A stretch of 64,000 nt of DNA from RGIG3102 sp964369975 (GCA_964369975.1 CAYJFZ010000003.1:1-64000); one strand, 5' to 3'. Counted from the first letter of the stretch, positions 1-9,527 are shown. Numbers and translations are program-made. Notes: a model not told the origin generated them from the sequence alone.

Positions 1-54
1 ACCTGTGACCCTCTGCTTGTAAGGCAGATGCTCTCCCAGCTGAGCTATGCTCCC
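1..54 (-). tRNA. tRNA-Val (anticodon TAC), 3' end cut by the window edge
   Basis: Read on the minus strand, the 5' end GGGAGCA lies at 54. It is followed by a D-arm (GCTCAGCTGGGAGAGC), an anticodon stem TCTGC/GCAGA and the seven-base loop CTTACAA, which places TAC at the anticodon (valine GTA codons). The T-arm and acceptor 3' strand lie outside the window. A sigma-A promoter sits just upstream, so this may be the first gene of a tRNA cluster extending to the left. Confidence 0.9.
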
Positions 55-77
55 AGACTGTTTCGGTGACGACTTAT

Positions 78-106
78 ATCTTACCATAAGAAATATGATA
101 TGTCAA
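78..106 (-). promoter_or_regulatory. Sigma-A promoter of tRNA-Val
   Basis: On the minus strand TTGACA (106-101) is separated by 17 bases from TAAGAT (83-78), about 25 bases upstream of the tRNA 5' end. The -35 is perfect and the spacing ideal. Confidence 0.8.
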
Positions 107-252
107 CACTTTTTTGCAATTTTTTTAAGAATTTAAAGATATTCAAAATGGTAAAATATTGATATGATAATTTAAGTGTTTTTTATTTAAAATTCAATAA
201 AATTACTTTATAAAAACGTTAAAATATAAAGCTATTTTAAAAATAATTTATT

Positions 253-1137
253 TTAATTTACACTTATTTTTTGTATTAATTTGCTTAAATCATTTTTTGT
301 GAAAATGTATTTTTCATCGCAGTATTGACAACCAAGTTCAATGCTATCTTCTTCATCACGAAGCTCTGTTAAATCTTTTAAGCCAATACTTATTAATGCT
401 TTTTCAACTTTTTGTTTTGAGCAATCGCATTTATAACCCACTTCAACAACATCTAAAATTTGAGGCTCAAAACCTTTTAATACAGCATTTATAATATCTT
501 CTTCTGTATTATTATCATCTAAAAACTTTGTAATGCTTGGAAAATTTCTTAGATTTTCTTCTATCATTTGGATTTCTTCTTCAGTTGCCCCGGGTAATAA
601 TTGAAGTAAAAAGCCTCCAGCTTTTTTAATAGTTAAATCAGGATTTACTAAAACACCTAAACTACATACAGTAGGAATTTGCTCTGAATAGGCATAGTAG
701 CCTGTTATATCTTCTGCTATTTCTCCGCTTTCTAAAGGTATACTGCCAACATAAGGCTCTTTTAGGCCTAAATCTTTTACTACATATAAACTACCATTTT
801 TACCTACTGCACTACCAACATCTAATTTGCCATCACTTCTTAAAGGAAGTTCTACTATATTATTTTCAACATAGCCTTTACATTCCCCTTTCGCATTGCA
901 AGCAACAGTTAAAAGACCAATAGGTCCATCAGCTTTAATTCTTAAAGTTACACTATCATTTTCGTTTTTTAATGTAGATGCCATTAGTTGTGACGCTGTT
1001 AACAGCCTACCAAAAGCTGCTGAAACAACAGCACTTGTTGTATGAATATTTTCCATTTTTGCTACAATTTCAGTTGAGTCTATAACACTAATTACTATTC
1101 CGCCCATCTCTGATATCGCCCTTGTCATCTTTGCCAT
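253..1137 (-). CDS. hslO: Hsp33 redox-regulated chaperone
   Basis: Cytoplasmic holdase chaperone that is switched on by oxidation and protects unfolding proteins during oxidative stress. The 294 residues are the normal family length. The C-terminal redox switch is complete: Cys237-x-Cys239 and Cys270-x2-Cys273, the four zinc ligands that become disulfides on activation. The ATG directly follows the TAA of the upstream methyltransferase, and an AAGGAG site lies inside that gene's end, so the two are translationally coupled. It is the last gene of the lon-ysxC operon. I see no strong terminator between 55 and 252. Confidence 0.95.
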   Translation of the reverse strand: MAKMTRAISEMGGIVISVIDSTEIVAKMENIHTTSAVVSAAFGRLLTASQLMASTLKNENDSVTLRIKADGPIGLLTVACNAKGECKGYVENNIVELPLRSDGKLDVGSAVGKNGSLYVVKDLGLKEPYVGSIPLESGEIAEDITGYYAYSEQIPTVCSLGVLVNPDLTIKKAGGFLLQLLPGATEEEIQMIEENLRNFPSITKFLDDNNTEEDIINAVLKGFEPQILDVVEVGYKCDCSKQKVEKALISIGLKDLTELRDEEDSIELGCQYCDEKYIFTKNDLSKLIQKISVN

Positions 1138-1881
1138 TTATATCTCCTTTTTTACCACAAACAAAGCTCTTTGGCTCGTTGGGCTAATTCCTTCGAATAC
1201 TTCCCCGTCTATGGTTTTAATTATTTTTAATTTTGAGTTTTTTAGTAGTTCTTCTATTTCTTTAAATGAGTAATAATTCTCAAAAAATTCTTCATTAAAT
1301 TCTACATTATTTTCTTTATCAAAGATTGATATTGAAATTTTAGTATTTTTATTAATTTTATCCAAACTGTTTTTCCATATACATTTTGCCTGTTCTTCAT
1401 CAAAAATAAATTCTTCATTTTTTAATATATTTTCATGCTTATATTCTGTATTCATATCAAAGAAGAATATACCTTCTGGATGCATAAATAATGAAACTTT
1501 ATCAAAAAGTGTTTGTACATCTTTTTTGGAATGCAGATGATTAACAGTATCAAAAGTGCAGGTAAAAACATCTACTGTGCCATATAAATCAAGTTTTGTT
1601 ATATCTTGATTTAAAATAAGAAGACTATCATAGCCTTTTTCATATTTTTTATCATATATGACATTTAGCATATCTTCTGAATTATCAATAGCAATTACAT
1701 CAAAGCCTTTATCTACAAACCTAAACGAAAGCTCTCCTGTACCACAGCCTAAATCACAAACTATACTACCTTTTTTTACACCCAATAAGGCTATCTCACT
1801 TTCAATGAAGTGAAATAGCCTATCGTAATCGGCATTATAATTAAAATAATCGTAAAAATAACTAAATTCTTTGTAAGCCAT
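1138..1881 (-). CDS. Class I SAM-dependent methyltransferase, substrate unknown
   Basis: A 247-residue Rossmann methyltransferase. The SAM-binding motif I (CDLGCGTGELSFRF) lies near residues 43-56, the acidic end of strand 2 follows (VIAIDNSEDML), and a DVFTCTFDTVNH segment corresponds to motif IV. The C-terminal half has the YSFKEIEELL pattern common in the Methyltransf_25/Methyltransf_11 group. The substrate cannot be read from the sequence. The start is supported by AAAGGGTAG upstream. The gene lies between the DUF1904 gene (12 bases) and hslO (no gap) in the lon operon. Confidence 0.85.
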   Translation of the reverse strand: MAYKEFSYFYDYFNYNADYDRLFHFIESEIALLGVKKGSIVCDLGCGTGELSFRFVDKGFDVIAIDNSEDMLNVIYDKKYEKGYDSLLILNQDITKLDLYGTVDVFTCTFDTVNHLHSKKDVQTLFDKVSLFMHPEGIFFFDMNTEYKHENILKNEEFIFDEEQAKCIWKNSLDKINKNTKISISIFDKENNVEFNEEFFENYYSFKEIEELLKNSKLKIIKTIDGEVFEGISPTSQRALFVVKKEI

Positions 1882-1893
1882 ACTCTACCCTTT

Positions 1894-2229
1894 TTATTTT
1901 CTTAAAGGCTGTCCCTTTGTGTAGTATCTATAAGGGTTTATTGTTGTGAAATTAACAGTTAATGCGCCGAAATTTTTCTCATTGAATAAGTCTGTTAATT
2001 GCTTTGCTGTATTGTCATAATTTTCTTGTGGTTTTGCCCCACCGTCATGCACTTCCATATAAGGAGGTGAAGAAATAACTTTTCCATCTCTAATTTCAAT
2101 TAAAGGATTAATAAAAAATCTTAATGAATTTGGTTTAAACTCACAAACTTTTTCAAAAATGTTTTTGATTGCTTGTTCTTCGCTTATAAAATTTTCTTCA
2201 CTAAGACCTGTAATAAATATATTTGGCAT
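1894..2229 (-). CDS. DUF1904 family protein
   Basis: A small soluble protein of 111 residues with no signal or membrane segment. The pattern resembles the DUF1904 family of Clostridia: an N-terminal FITGLSEENF strand, a central PPYMEVHDGG segment and an ending with NPYRYYTKGQ, like the YYxNG ending of the family. The fold may be tautomerase-like, but I see no experimental function to assign. It sits 9 bases after ysxC and 12 before the methyltransferase, so it is part of the lon operon. The family assignment is from memory of the pattern. Confidence 0.65.
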   Translation of the reverse strand: MPNIFITGLSEENFISEEQAIKNIFEKVCEFKPNSLRFFINPLIEIRDGKVISSPPYMEVHDGGAKPQENYDNTAKQLTDLFNEKNFGALTVNFTTINPYRYYTKGQPLRK

Positions 2230-2238
2230 TATTATCTC

Positions 2239-2829
2239 CTAATCTTTATTTAAAAATTCTTCTACTTTATCTAATAAATCTTGTATACCATCGCCTTTTT
2301 CAGCACTCGTTAAGATAATATCACTAAAGCTAAAATCTTTGCAATACTCTTTAAATGTGTCAACAGCTTCATTTTGCTGCGATTTTTTTAATTTATCCGC
2401 CTTTGTTAGAGCTATAATAAACGGAATGTTATTAAAAGTTAAGTATTCAAGCATTAAGTAATCATCATTTGATGGCTTATGCCTTACATCAATTAATTGA
2501 ATTACAACAGATAATTTACCACTGCGATTATTAAAGTAGCCATTAATTAGTTTATCCCAGCGTTTTCTTTCGCTATGGCTAACTTTTGCAAAGCCATAAC
2601 CAGGCAAATCTACTAAGTAAAAATCATTTACTAAATAATAATTTATTGTAGCAGTTTTACCGGGCTGTGAGCTTACTCTCGCAAGACTTTTTCTATTGCA
2701 AATTTTGTTTATTATACTTGATTTACCTACATTACTCCTGCCTGAAATAACAACTTCTTTTGTGTCATATTCCGGTAATTGGCTTTGAAGGCCGTAGGAA
2801 ATTTTAAACTCTGCTGATTTTATTACCAT
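2239..2829 (-). CDS. ysxC: Ribosome biogenesis GTP-binding protein YsxC/YihA/EngB
   Basis: Essential P-loop GTPase needed for late assembly of the 50S ribosomal subunit. The 196 residues carry G1 GRSNVGKSS (30-38), G3 DLPGYG, G4 TKAD and a terminal TSAEKGDG G5 segment. This single-G-domain arrangement is diagnostic of the EngB family. It follows lon by 10 bases, the usual clostridial and bacillary order lon-ysxC, and its expression is tied to lon. Confidence 0.96.
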   Translation of the reverse strand: MVIKSAEFKISYGLQSQLPEYDTKEVVISGRSNVGKSSIINKICNRKSLARVSSQPGKTATINYYLVNDFYLVDLPGYGFAKVSHSERKRWDKLINGYFNNRSGKLSVVIQLIDVRHKPSNDDYLMLEYLTFNNIPFIIALTKADKLKKSQQNEAVDTFKEYCKDFSFSDIILTSAEKGDGIQDLLDKVEEFLNKD

Positions 2830-2839
2830 AAACCCTCCA

Positions 2840-5197
2840 CTATTTAAAAGGAGTAACTAAATTTGCATTTAGTGCATCATCAACATTTTTAACAGGTAAA
2901 AATGTGATTTTTTCTTTAACTATGCTATCTACATCATATAAATTCGGCTCATTATCATAAGGAATGATAACTGTTTTAATGCCTTCTCTATATGCTGCCA
3001 TAGCCTTTTCTTTTATGCCGCCAATAGGTAGAACCCTACCTTGTAAAGTAACTTCGCCTGTCATAGCTACATCGCCTTTTACAGCCCTTTGTGTGAGCAT
3101 TGATACTAAGGCAGTAGTAAGTGTTATACCAGCAGAAGGTCCATCTTTTGGAACTGCTCCTTCAGGGGCATGTATATGAATATCAATTTTATTAAAATCA
3201 GTTTTAATATCGTATCTTTGTGCGTTACTTTTAATATAACTTAAAGCAATTTTACAAGATTCTTTCATAACATCACCGAGTGAGCCGGTTAATTCTAATT
3301 TACCATTACCATTTGGAATTTGAGTAACTTCTATAGGTAGCATCTCACCACCTACTGATGTCCACGCAAGTCCATTTGCCACACCTACTCTATCTTTTAA
3401 ATCAAGGCCTGTAGTCTTGAATTTTTCAGGGCCAAGTAGTTGGGTAACTTTTGCTTTTGTGATAGTTACTTTTTCTTCTTCTTTAGTCGCTAATACTTTA
3501 GCTGATTTTCTTAAAAGGCTGATGATAGTCCTCTCTAAAGTTCTAACACCTGCTTCTTTTGTATAACCATCTATAATTTCGTATATTGCGCTATCATTAA
3601 ATTTTACTAATTTTTTAACACCATTTTTTGCAAGTTGTTTTGGTATTAAATGCTTTTTAGCTATATGGAATTTTTCTTCCCTTGTATAACTTGATAATTC
3701 AATTATGTCCATTCTATCAAGTAAAGGTTTTGGAATTGAATTATAATTATTTGCTGTTGCTATAAAAAATACATTGCTTAAATCTAAAGGAAGGTCAACA
3801 TAATGGTCTTTAAAGTTTGTATTTTGCTCAGAATCAAGCACCTCAAGCAAGGCAGAAGCAGGGTCGCCCCTAAAATCGCCTACCATTTTATCAACTTCAT
3901 CTAAAAGTAATACAGGATTGTTTGATTTTGCTTGAATTAAAGAATTCACTATTTTGCCTGGCATAGCGCCTACATAAGTCCTTCTATGTCCTCTGATTTC
4001 ACTTTCATCTCTAACGCCACCTAAAGATACTCTTACATAGTTTCTATTTAAACACTCGGCTATTGAGGTAGCTATACTTGTCTTACCAACACCAGGAGGA
4101 CCTACTAAACAAATAATTTGCCCTTTTACATCTTTGCTTAATTGATTTACTGATAATATTTCAAGTACCTTTTCTTTAACTTGTAATAAGCCATAATGTT
4201 TTTTATTTAATATTTTTTCAGCCTCAATTATATCAACTCTCTCTTTGCTTTCAATATGCCAAGGAATTTCTAAACAAGTATCTAAATATGTTCTTATAAC
4301 TCCTGCTTCTTGTGAGCTTTGTGACATTCTTTCTAAACGAGCTACTTCTTTTAAAAGTTTTAATTGAGAATCACCGTCAAGGTTTAATTCTAAGATTTTA
4401 TCCCTGTAATCATCCATTTCAGAAACACCATCTTCTGAAATATCAAGTTCTTGTGAAATTGTCTTGATTTGCTGGCGAAGGTAATATTCTTTTTGATTTT
4501 TTTCAAGCTCATATTGAACCTTTGATTTAATATCTTCTTCAATTTTCAATACATTGTATTCGCTTATTAAAAAATTAAGTATAAATTTTAATCTCTTTTC
4601 AACAGAGTTCTCATTTTGAATATATATTTTATCTTCAATTTTAAACATAACATTTGATGCTATATACTCACATAAAGCATTAGGCGCTTCTATTGCAAAA
4701 GTATTGTATATTACTTCTTTTGACATTTTGGGCGCAACTGAAGTATACATCTCAAAAGATTCTTTAATACTTCTTAATAAGGCCTCTATTGTCTCTTGCT
4801 TTTTCTCAGGTATTTTACTCATTGGATAAGGAGTAACAAGTGCGTGAATCATTTTTTCATCAACACTAAAGCTATCAGCTTTTGCTCTATATAAAGCATC
4901 AACTAATACTTTCATTACACCTTCATTCAATTTTATAATTTGTTTTATTTGCGCTACTACACCCACTTTATGTAATTCATCGTCTGCTGGGTCTTCTATA
5001 TCAGCATCTATTTGAGTGGATATAAAGATTAATCTATTGCTATCCATAGCTTCATTTAATGCGTTTATGGATTTTTCTCTACCGATATCAAAATGTATCA
5101 GGCTTTCAGGGAATAACACCATACCTCTTAAGGCTATTACTGGAAGGTATTTATAATCATTTTTATTATCGACTTTAACTTTAACTTTTGTTGCCAT
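2840..5197 (-). CDS. lon: ATP-dependent protease Lon
   Basis: Hexameric cytoplasmic AAA+ serine protease that degrades damaged and regulatory proteins. The 785 residues contain an N-terminal substrate domain (about 15-210), a coiled-coil linker, the AAA+ module with Walker A GPPGVGKT (366-373) and Walker B LLLDEVDK, and the protease domain with the Ser688 (GPSAG)/Lys729 (GGIKEK) dyad. The start ATG follows AGGAGGGAAT. It has its own sigma-A promoter in the clpX-lon gap and heads a five-gene operon ending with hslO, so protease, GTPase and redox chaperone are transcribed together. I saw no CIRCE or obvious CtsR operator. Confidence 0.98.
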   Translation of the reverse strand: MATKVKVKVDNKNDYKYLPVIALRGMVLFPESLIHFDIGREKSINALNEAMDSNRLIFISTQIDADIEDPADDELHKVGVVAQIKQIIKLNEGVMKVLVDALYRAKADSFSVDEKMIHALVTPYPMSKIPEKKQETIEALLRSIKESFEMYTSVAPKMSKEVIYNTFAIEAPNALCEYIASNVMFKIEDKIYIQNENSVEKRLKFILNFLISEYNVLKIEEDIKSKVQYELEKNQKEYYLRQQIKTISQELDISEDGVSEMDDYRDKILELNLDGDSQLKLLKEVARLERMSQSSQEAGVIRTYLDTCLEIPWHIESKERVDIIEAEKILNKKHYGLLQVKEKVLEILSVNQLSKDVKGQIICLVGPPGVGKTSIATSIAECLNRNYVRVSLGGVRDESEIRGHRRTYVGAMPGKIVNSLIQAKSNNPVLLLDEVDKMVGDFRGDPASALLEVLDSEQNTNFKDHYVDLPLDLSNVFFIATANNYNSIPKPLLDRMDIIELSSYTREEKFHIAKKHLIPKQLAKNGVKKLVKFNDSAIYEIIDGYTKEAGVRTLERTIISLLRKSAKVLATKEEEKVTITKAKVTQLLGPEKFKTTGLDLKDRVGVANGLAWTSVGGEMLPIEVTQIPNGNGKLELTGSLGDVMKESCKIALSYIKSNAQRYDIKTDFNKIDIHIHAPEGAVPKDGPSAGITLTTALVSMLTQRAVKGDVAMTGEVTLQGRVLPIGGIKEKAMAAYREGIKTVIIPYDNEPNLYDVDSIVKEKITFLPVKNVDDALNANLVTPFK

Positions 5198-5252
5198 ATT
5201 CCCTCCTCATTTATTAAAAAAATAAATCTATTTGGTTAATTGCTTACACTTA

Positions 5253-5281
5253 ATTATACCAAAGTTGTCAAGCTTTATCAA
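5253..5281 (-). promoter_or_regulatory. Sigma-A promoter of the lon operon
   Basis: On the minus strand TTGATA (5281-5276), 17 bases, TATAAT (5258-5253). Transcription would begin near 5246, about 50 bases before the lon ATG. Confidence 0.8.
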
Positions 5282-5327
5282 GCGAACAAGTGCAGATATA
5301 TTAATATAAAGAACTATATGTAAGCAA

Positions 5328-5348
5328 AAGAGGTGCAAAGCACCTCTT
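5328..5348 (-). terminator. Probable rho-independent terminator after clpX
   Basis: A nine-base-pair stem AAGAGGTGC/GCACCTCTT with a three-base loop overlaps the clpX stop. On the minus strand it is followed by TTTTGCTTA. The T-tract is short, so some read-through towards lon is possible. Confidence 0.65.
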
Positions 5349-6657
5349 AAATTGCAATTTTGTTATCTTTTGAATACCTTTGTGTTTTCTCGCCGTATTC
5401 ATAATCAGCTTTACCAGTAGTTACAGAATCTTTTGTGATTATTACTTTATTAATAGTTTCATCACTCGGCACTGTATACATAGCATCTTTTAAGCTGTCT
5501 TCTACTATTGAGCGTAACGCCCTTGCTCCACTTTTTCTTAAAATAGCCTTGTTTGCTATTTCATCTAAAGCTTCATCTGTAATATCAAGACCTACATTAT
5601 CAAGAGCTAATAAAGCTGTGTATTGTTTTAAAATAGAGTTTTTAGGCTCTTTTAAGATTTGAATTAACGCTTCTTTATCTAAAGAAGATAAAACAGAAAC
5701 AACAGGTAGTCTGCCAATTAATTCTGGAATAATACCAAAATGAACTAAATCATCCGGCTCTACTTTTTTTAGTAGTGTTATTAATTCTTTTTCTTCTTTT
5801 TTAGCGAGCGGACTATTAAAGCCTACCACACTTCCTGCTGTAGTTCTCTTTTCGATGTGTTTTTCAAGACCATCAAAAGCACCACCACAAATAAATAATA
5901 CATTTTTAGTATCGATTTGGATAAACTCTTGATGCGGATGTTTTCTTCCACCTTGTGGAGGAACACTCGCCGTTGTACCCTCGATAATTTTTAATAACGC
6001 TTGTTGCACACCCTCACCACCAACATCTCTTGTCGTGGAAGGATTTTCACTTTTTCTTGTTATTTTATCAATTTCATCGATATAAATTATACCCATTTGA
6101 GCTTTTTCAATATTGTAATCAGCTGCTTGAATTAATTTTAATAAGATATTCTCAACATCTTCACCTACATAACCCGCTTCGGTTAAAGTAGTAGCATCTG
6201 CTATTGCAAAAGGAACATCAAGCATTTTAGCAAGTGTTTGTGCAAGTAGAGTTTTACCTGTACCTGATGGGCCTAAAAGCAAGATATTACTTTTTTGTAT
6301 TTCTACACCATCAACTTGATTATTTTTACTTAAAATCCTTTTGTAATGATTATAAACAGCAACGCTAAGAGCAATTTTTGCATCTTCTTGCCCTATTACA
6401 TATTCATCTAATTTTTTCTTTATATCCTTAGGTGGATAAATAGTCACATCATTGCTAGGCGTAGCTTCTCTTTTTCTTTTATCGTCCCTACCTGTACGAC
6501 TAACTGGTGAGACAACACCCTCGTCTTGTAAAATTTCATAACAAAGCTGTACGCATTCATTACAAATATTTATGCCTGGGCCAATTATTATTCTTTCAAC
6601 TTCTGTAGAAGTTTTCCCACAGAAGTTGCATGTAAGAACTTTATCTTTACCTGCCAT
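5347..6657 (-). CDS. clpX: ClpX, ATPase subunit of the ClpXP protease
   Basis: AAA+ unfoldase that delivers substrates, including tagged and ssrA-type proteins, to ClpP. The 436 residues begin with the zinc-binding dimerisation domain (Cys10, Cys13, Cys32, Cys35). The AAA+ core has Walker A GPSGTGKT (129-136), Walker B YIDEIDK and the pore loop GYVGED. ATG follows AAGGGAGAATT. It lies 45 bases after clpP, its protease partner, and is separated from lon by a terminator and a promoter. Confidence 0.98.
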   Translation of the reverse strand: MAGKDKVLTCNFCGKTSTEVERIIIGPGINICNECVQLCYEILQDEGVVSPVSRTGRDDKRKREATPSNDVTIYPPKDIKKKLDEYVIGQEDAKIALSVAVYNHYKRILSKNNQVDGVEIQKSNILLLGPSGTGKTLLAQTLAKMLDVPFAIADATTLTEAGYVGEDVENILLKLIQAADYNIEKAQMGIIYIDEIDKITRKSENPSTTRDVGGEGVQQALLKIIEGTTASVPPQGGRKHPHQEFIQIDTKNVLFICGGAFDGLEKHIEKRTTAGSVVGFNSPLAKKEEKELITLLKKVEPDDLVHFGIIPELIGRLPVVSVLSSLDKEALIQILKEPKNSILKQYTALLALDNVGLDITDEALDEIANKAILRKSGARALRSIVEDSLKDAMYTVPSDETINKVIITKDSVTTGKADYEYGEKTQRYSKDNKIAI

Positions 6658-6702
6658 AATTCTCCCTTTATCTAACTATATGTTATTGCTTATTGTCTTT
6701 TA

Positions 6703-7305
6703 TTATTCGCTGTCTTGTGCTGCACCACGGTGGTCGATAACTTTATCAATTAAACCGTATTCCTGCGCTTCTTGTGCACTTAAAAAATTGTCTCTATCAG
6801 TATCAATAGTGATTTTTTCTATTGGTTGACCTGTTTGGTCTGCCATAATTTTATTAAGTTTTTCACGAATTTTAATTATCCAGTCAGCGTGAATTTTTAT
6901 ATCACTTGCTTGACCTCTTGTGCCACCTAAAGGTTGGTGTATCATTATTTCGCTATTAGGTAGTGCAAATCTTTTACCTTTTGCACCTGAATTTAATAAA
7001 AAAGCACCCATTGAAGCTGCAAGTCCTATACAAATTGTAGAAACATCGCATTTGATGTAGTTCATAGTATCATATATAGCCATACCAGCAGTTACAGAAC
7101 CACCAGGGCTGTTGATATATAAACTAATATCTTTATCTGGATCTTGACTTTCAAGATATAAAAGCTGTGCTACTACTAAACTTGCTGTTACATCATTAAC
7201 CTCATCACAAAGCATAATGATTCTATCATTTAGTAAGCGAGAGTAAATATCATAAGATCTTTCCCCTCTATTTGTTTGTTCTACGACCATTGGGACTAAT
7301 GCCAT
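6703..7305 (-). CDS. clpP: ClpP proteolytic subunit
   Basis: Tetradecameric serine peptidase chamber served by ClpX (next gene) and other Clp ATPases. The catalytic triad is visible: Ser98 in GLAASMGA, His123 in MIHQPLGG and Asp168 in IDTDRD. The length of 200 residues is typical. GGAGGTG lies seven bases upstream of the ATG. It sits between tig and clpX in the conserved tig-clpP-clpX order, which links folding at the ribosome to degradation. Confidence 0.98.
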   Translation of the reverse strand: MALVPMVVEQTNRGERSYDIYSRLLNDRIIMLCDEVNDVTASLVVAQLLYLESQDPDKDISLYINSPGGSVTAGMAIYDTMNYIKCDVSTICIGLAASMGAFLLNSGAKGKRFALPNSEIMIHQPLGGTRGQASDIKIHADWIIKIREKLNKIMADQTGQPIEKITIDTDRDNFLSAQEAQEYGLIDKVIDHRGAAQDSE

Positions 7306-7357
7306 AATAGTACACCTCCATTAATTATAATATTAATTTTTGCCAATTTTTCCTATT

Positions 7358-8644
7358 TTATGCATTTGTTATTTTTGCATTTTCTTTTATGAAATCAATA
7401 GCTTTTTGAATAGCTAAATCTTTTTTAACTTCTTCATGAGGAACCATTGTTGTCACTGTTTCAAGTGGAATGTTATATAATTCACTAATTCTTTCTAATT
7501 CTTTTTCAAACTCTTCATCTGTTGCAACAATGTTTTCTAATTGCGCTACTTTTTCAAGAGCTAAGCGAATTTTAACTTGCTTTTCAGCTTGTTCTGCAAA
7601 AGATTTTCTAAATGAGTCCATATCCATTTGAGTGTATTGTAAGTATAATTCTAATTTTAAGCCTTGTTGTTGAAGTCTGCCATCAAAATCTCTTACCATT
7701 TCATCAATTCTTGCTTCATTCATTTCTTGTGGAATGTTTGCTGTCATTGAATCAACTACTTGTTGCACTAATTTATCTTCTAAATCAAGCTCTGCTGCTT
7801 GTTTTGCTTCTGTTTCTTTAGCTGTTCTTAAATCATTTTTTAATTCTTCTAAAGTATCAAATTCACTTACATCTTTCGCGAATTCATCATCTAAAGTTGG
7901 TAATTCTTTAATTTTAACATCATTTAGTTTTGTTTTAAATACTGCTTCTTTACCAGCTAAGTCTTTTGAGCCGTAGTCTTCTGGGAAAGTTACTACTACA
8001 TCGAATTCATCGCCTGCTTTATGTGAAACAATTTGTGCTTCAAAACCAGGGATAAATTGGCCTGAGCCTAATTGTAAGTCAAACCCTTCACCTTTACCGC
8101 CTTCAAATGCAACACCATCAAGGAAGCCTTCAAAATCTATGTTCGCTGTGTCTGTTAATTCAGCTTCTTTTCCTTCTACTGTTACTATTCTTGCATTTCT
8201 TTCTAATAGTAATTGTAACTCATCATCAATAACGCCATCTATCACAGGGATTTCTGTTCTTTGAGCTTCTAAGTTTTTATATTTTGCCACTGTAACTTCT
8301 GGGTATACTGTGATTACTGCTTTAATTACTACACCATCTTCTTTTGTACAAGATGTTACTTCTATTTTAGGAGGTGCAACAGGCTCAATATCAGCTTGTT
8401 TTACAACTTCTTCATAAGCTTGAGGCAGTAATTCGTCTATTGCATCGTTAAAGAAAACTTCTTCACCATACATTTTTTCAACAACATTACGAGGGGCTTT
8501 ACCTTTTCTAAATCCTGGCACTGTCATTTCTGCACTTGTTTTTCTAAACACCTTTGAAATAGCGCTGTTAAAATCAGCAGCACTTATTTTAAATTCAACC
8601 TCAACTGTGTTTTCTTGTGTTTTTTCATTTTTTAATAATTCCAT
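7358..8644 (-). CDS. tig: Trigger factor, ribosome-associated chaperone and prolyl isomerase
   Basis: Binds the ribosome exit tunnel and folds nascent chains. The 428 residues show the N-terminal ribosome-binding domain with the signature VPGFRKGKAPRNVVEK (about 42-57; the family consensus is GFRxGKxP). An FKBP-type isomerase domain follows (about 160-245), containing FEGFLDG and FPEDYGSKDLAGK, then the helical C-terminal arms. Start supported by AAGGAG. It has its own promoter overlapping the end of the upstream phosphoesterase gene, and clpP follows after 52 bases. Confidence 0.97.
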   Translation of the reverse strand: MELLKNEKTQENTVEVEFKISAADFNSAISKVFRKTSAEMTVPGFRKGKAPRNVVEKMYGEEVFFNDAIDELLPQAYEEVVKQADIEPVAPPKIEVTSCTKEDGVVIKAVITVYPEVTVAKYKNLEAQRTEIPVIDGVIDDELQLLLERNARIVTVEGKEAELTDTANIDFEGFLDGVAFEGGKGEGFDLQLGSGQFIPGFEAQIVSHKAGDEFDVVVTFPEDYGSKDLAGKEAVFKTKLNDVKIKELPTLDDEFAKDVSEFDTLEELKNDLRTAKETEAKQAAELDLEDKLVQQVVDSMTANIPQEMNEARIDEMVRDFDGRLQQQGLKLELYLQYTQMDMDSFRKSFAEQAEKQVKIRLALEKVAQLENIVATDEEFEKELERISELYNIPLETVTTMVPHEEVKKDLAIQKAIDFIKENAKITNA

Positions 8645-8694
8645 TATTTTAAAACTCCTTAAATAGTCTTTTTTATAAATTTAGTCTGTTGAAT

Positions 8695-8723
8695 ATTATA
8701 CCACATCTTTTTTAATTAATCAA
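8695..8723 (-). promoter_or_regulatory. Sigma-A promoter of tig-clpP-clpX
   Basis: TTGATT (8723-8718), 17 bases, TATAAT (8700-8695) on the minus strand. The -35 lies inside the last codons of the phosphoesterase gene. Confidence 0.75.
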
Positions 8724-9399
8724 TCAATACAGGGGTAAAATATACACTATCTGCTGAAATAAGTTTAAATTTTATTCCCTCATAATGAGAGTTAAATGCA
8801 AAATCAATAGTTTTGCCGTGTAAATGCGCATAATAACATCTTTTAACATTATATTCTTTTAATGTGTTTAATATTTGAGTAGACTTTAAATCTTGATAAA
8901 TTGGAGGATAATGCAATATAGCAATTTTCTCTTTGTCAGATTTTATATACTCTAAAGAGGTCTTTAATCTCTGCGCTTCACGAAGGATAATTTTTTCATT
9001 ATGTTCTTCAGTATCATCAAATATCCAGCCTCTTGTTCCACAGATAATTTTATCTTCTACTTCATAACTATTGTTATGTAAAAAACTAATTGTATCAAAA
9101 TTATTATCTTGCAAAAATTCACATAGTTTTTTATTTGTTTGCCACCAGTAATCGTGGTTTCCTTTTGATATTATTTTTTTGCCGTTTAATTCATTTATAA
9201 ATTTAAAATCGCTAACAGCATCTTTAATATCTAAGGCCCAAGAAATATCTCCTGCTAAAATTACAGTATCTTCTGGGTTAATTAGTCTTTGCCAATTTGT
9301 TTTTATTCTTTGCGTGTAGTTTTCCCAGCCTTTGAAAACATCCATAGGCTTTCCTGAAGAAAAAGATAGATGCAAATCTCCAATTACAAAAATAGCCAC
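8716..9399 (-). CDS. Calcineurin-like metallophosphoesterase
   Basis: A 227-residue hydrolase of the two-metal calcineurin-like superfamily. Metal-binding motifs are in order: GDLHLS near the start (D-x-H), GDISW (G-D-x2), GNHDYWW (G-N-H-D) and a late YAHLHGK (x-H-x-H). The substrate is unknown. I chose the GTG at 9399 because GGGGGGAG lies four bases upstream; a TTG nine codons earlier is in frame but has no comparable ribosome site. It is a single gene between tyrS and tig. A possible TTTACT-N17-TAAAAT promoter lies upstream. Confidence 0.85.
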   Translation of the reverse strand: MAIFVIGDLHLSFSSGKPMDVFKGWENYTQRIKTNWQRLINPEDTVILAGDISWALDIKDAVSDFKFINELNGKKIISKGNHDYWWQTNKKLCEFLQDNNFDTISFLHNNSYEVEDKIICGTRGWIFDDTEEHNEKIILREAQRLKTSLEYIKSDKEKIAILHYPPIYQDLKSTQILNTLKEYNVKRCYYAHLHGKTIDFAFNSHYEGIKFKLISADSVYFTPVLID

Positions 9400-9501
9400 T
9401 TTCTCCCCCCTTATATTCAAAATCAACCTATTTTACCACAAAAACTATATTCAGTAAAGCAAAATATATATTATTAACTTTAAATTTTTTATTATTTTCA
9501 C

Positions 9502-9527
9502 AAAATAAAAAAGGGATTGCTCCCTTT
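9502..9527 (-). terminator. Terminator of tyrS
   Basis: Minus-strand hairpin AAAGGGA-GCAA-TCCCTTT followed by TTTTATTTTG, just after the tyrS stop codon. Confidence 0.85.

Noticed and set aside
5198..5346. CIRCE or CtsR operator before lon
   Set aside because: No TTAGCACTC-N9-GAGTGCTAA and no convincing tandem CtsR heptad repeat is present.
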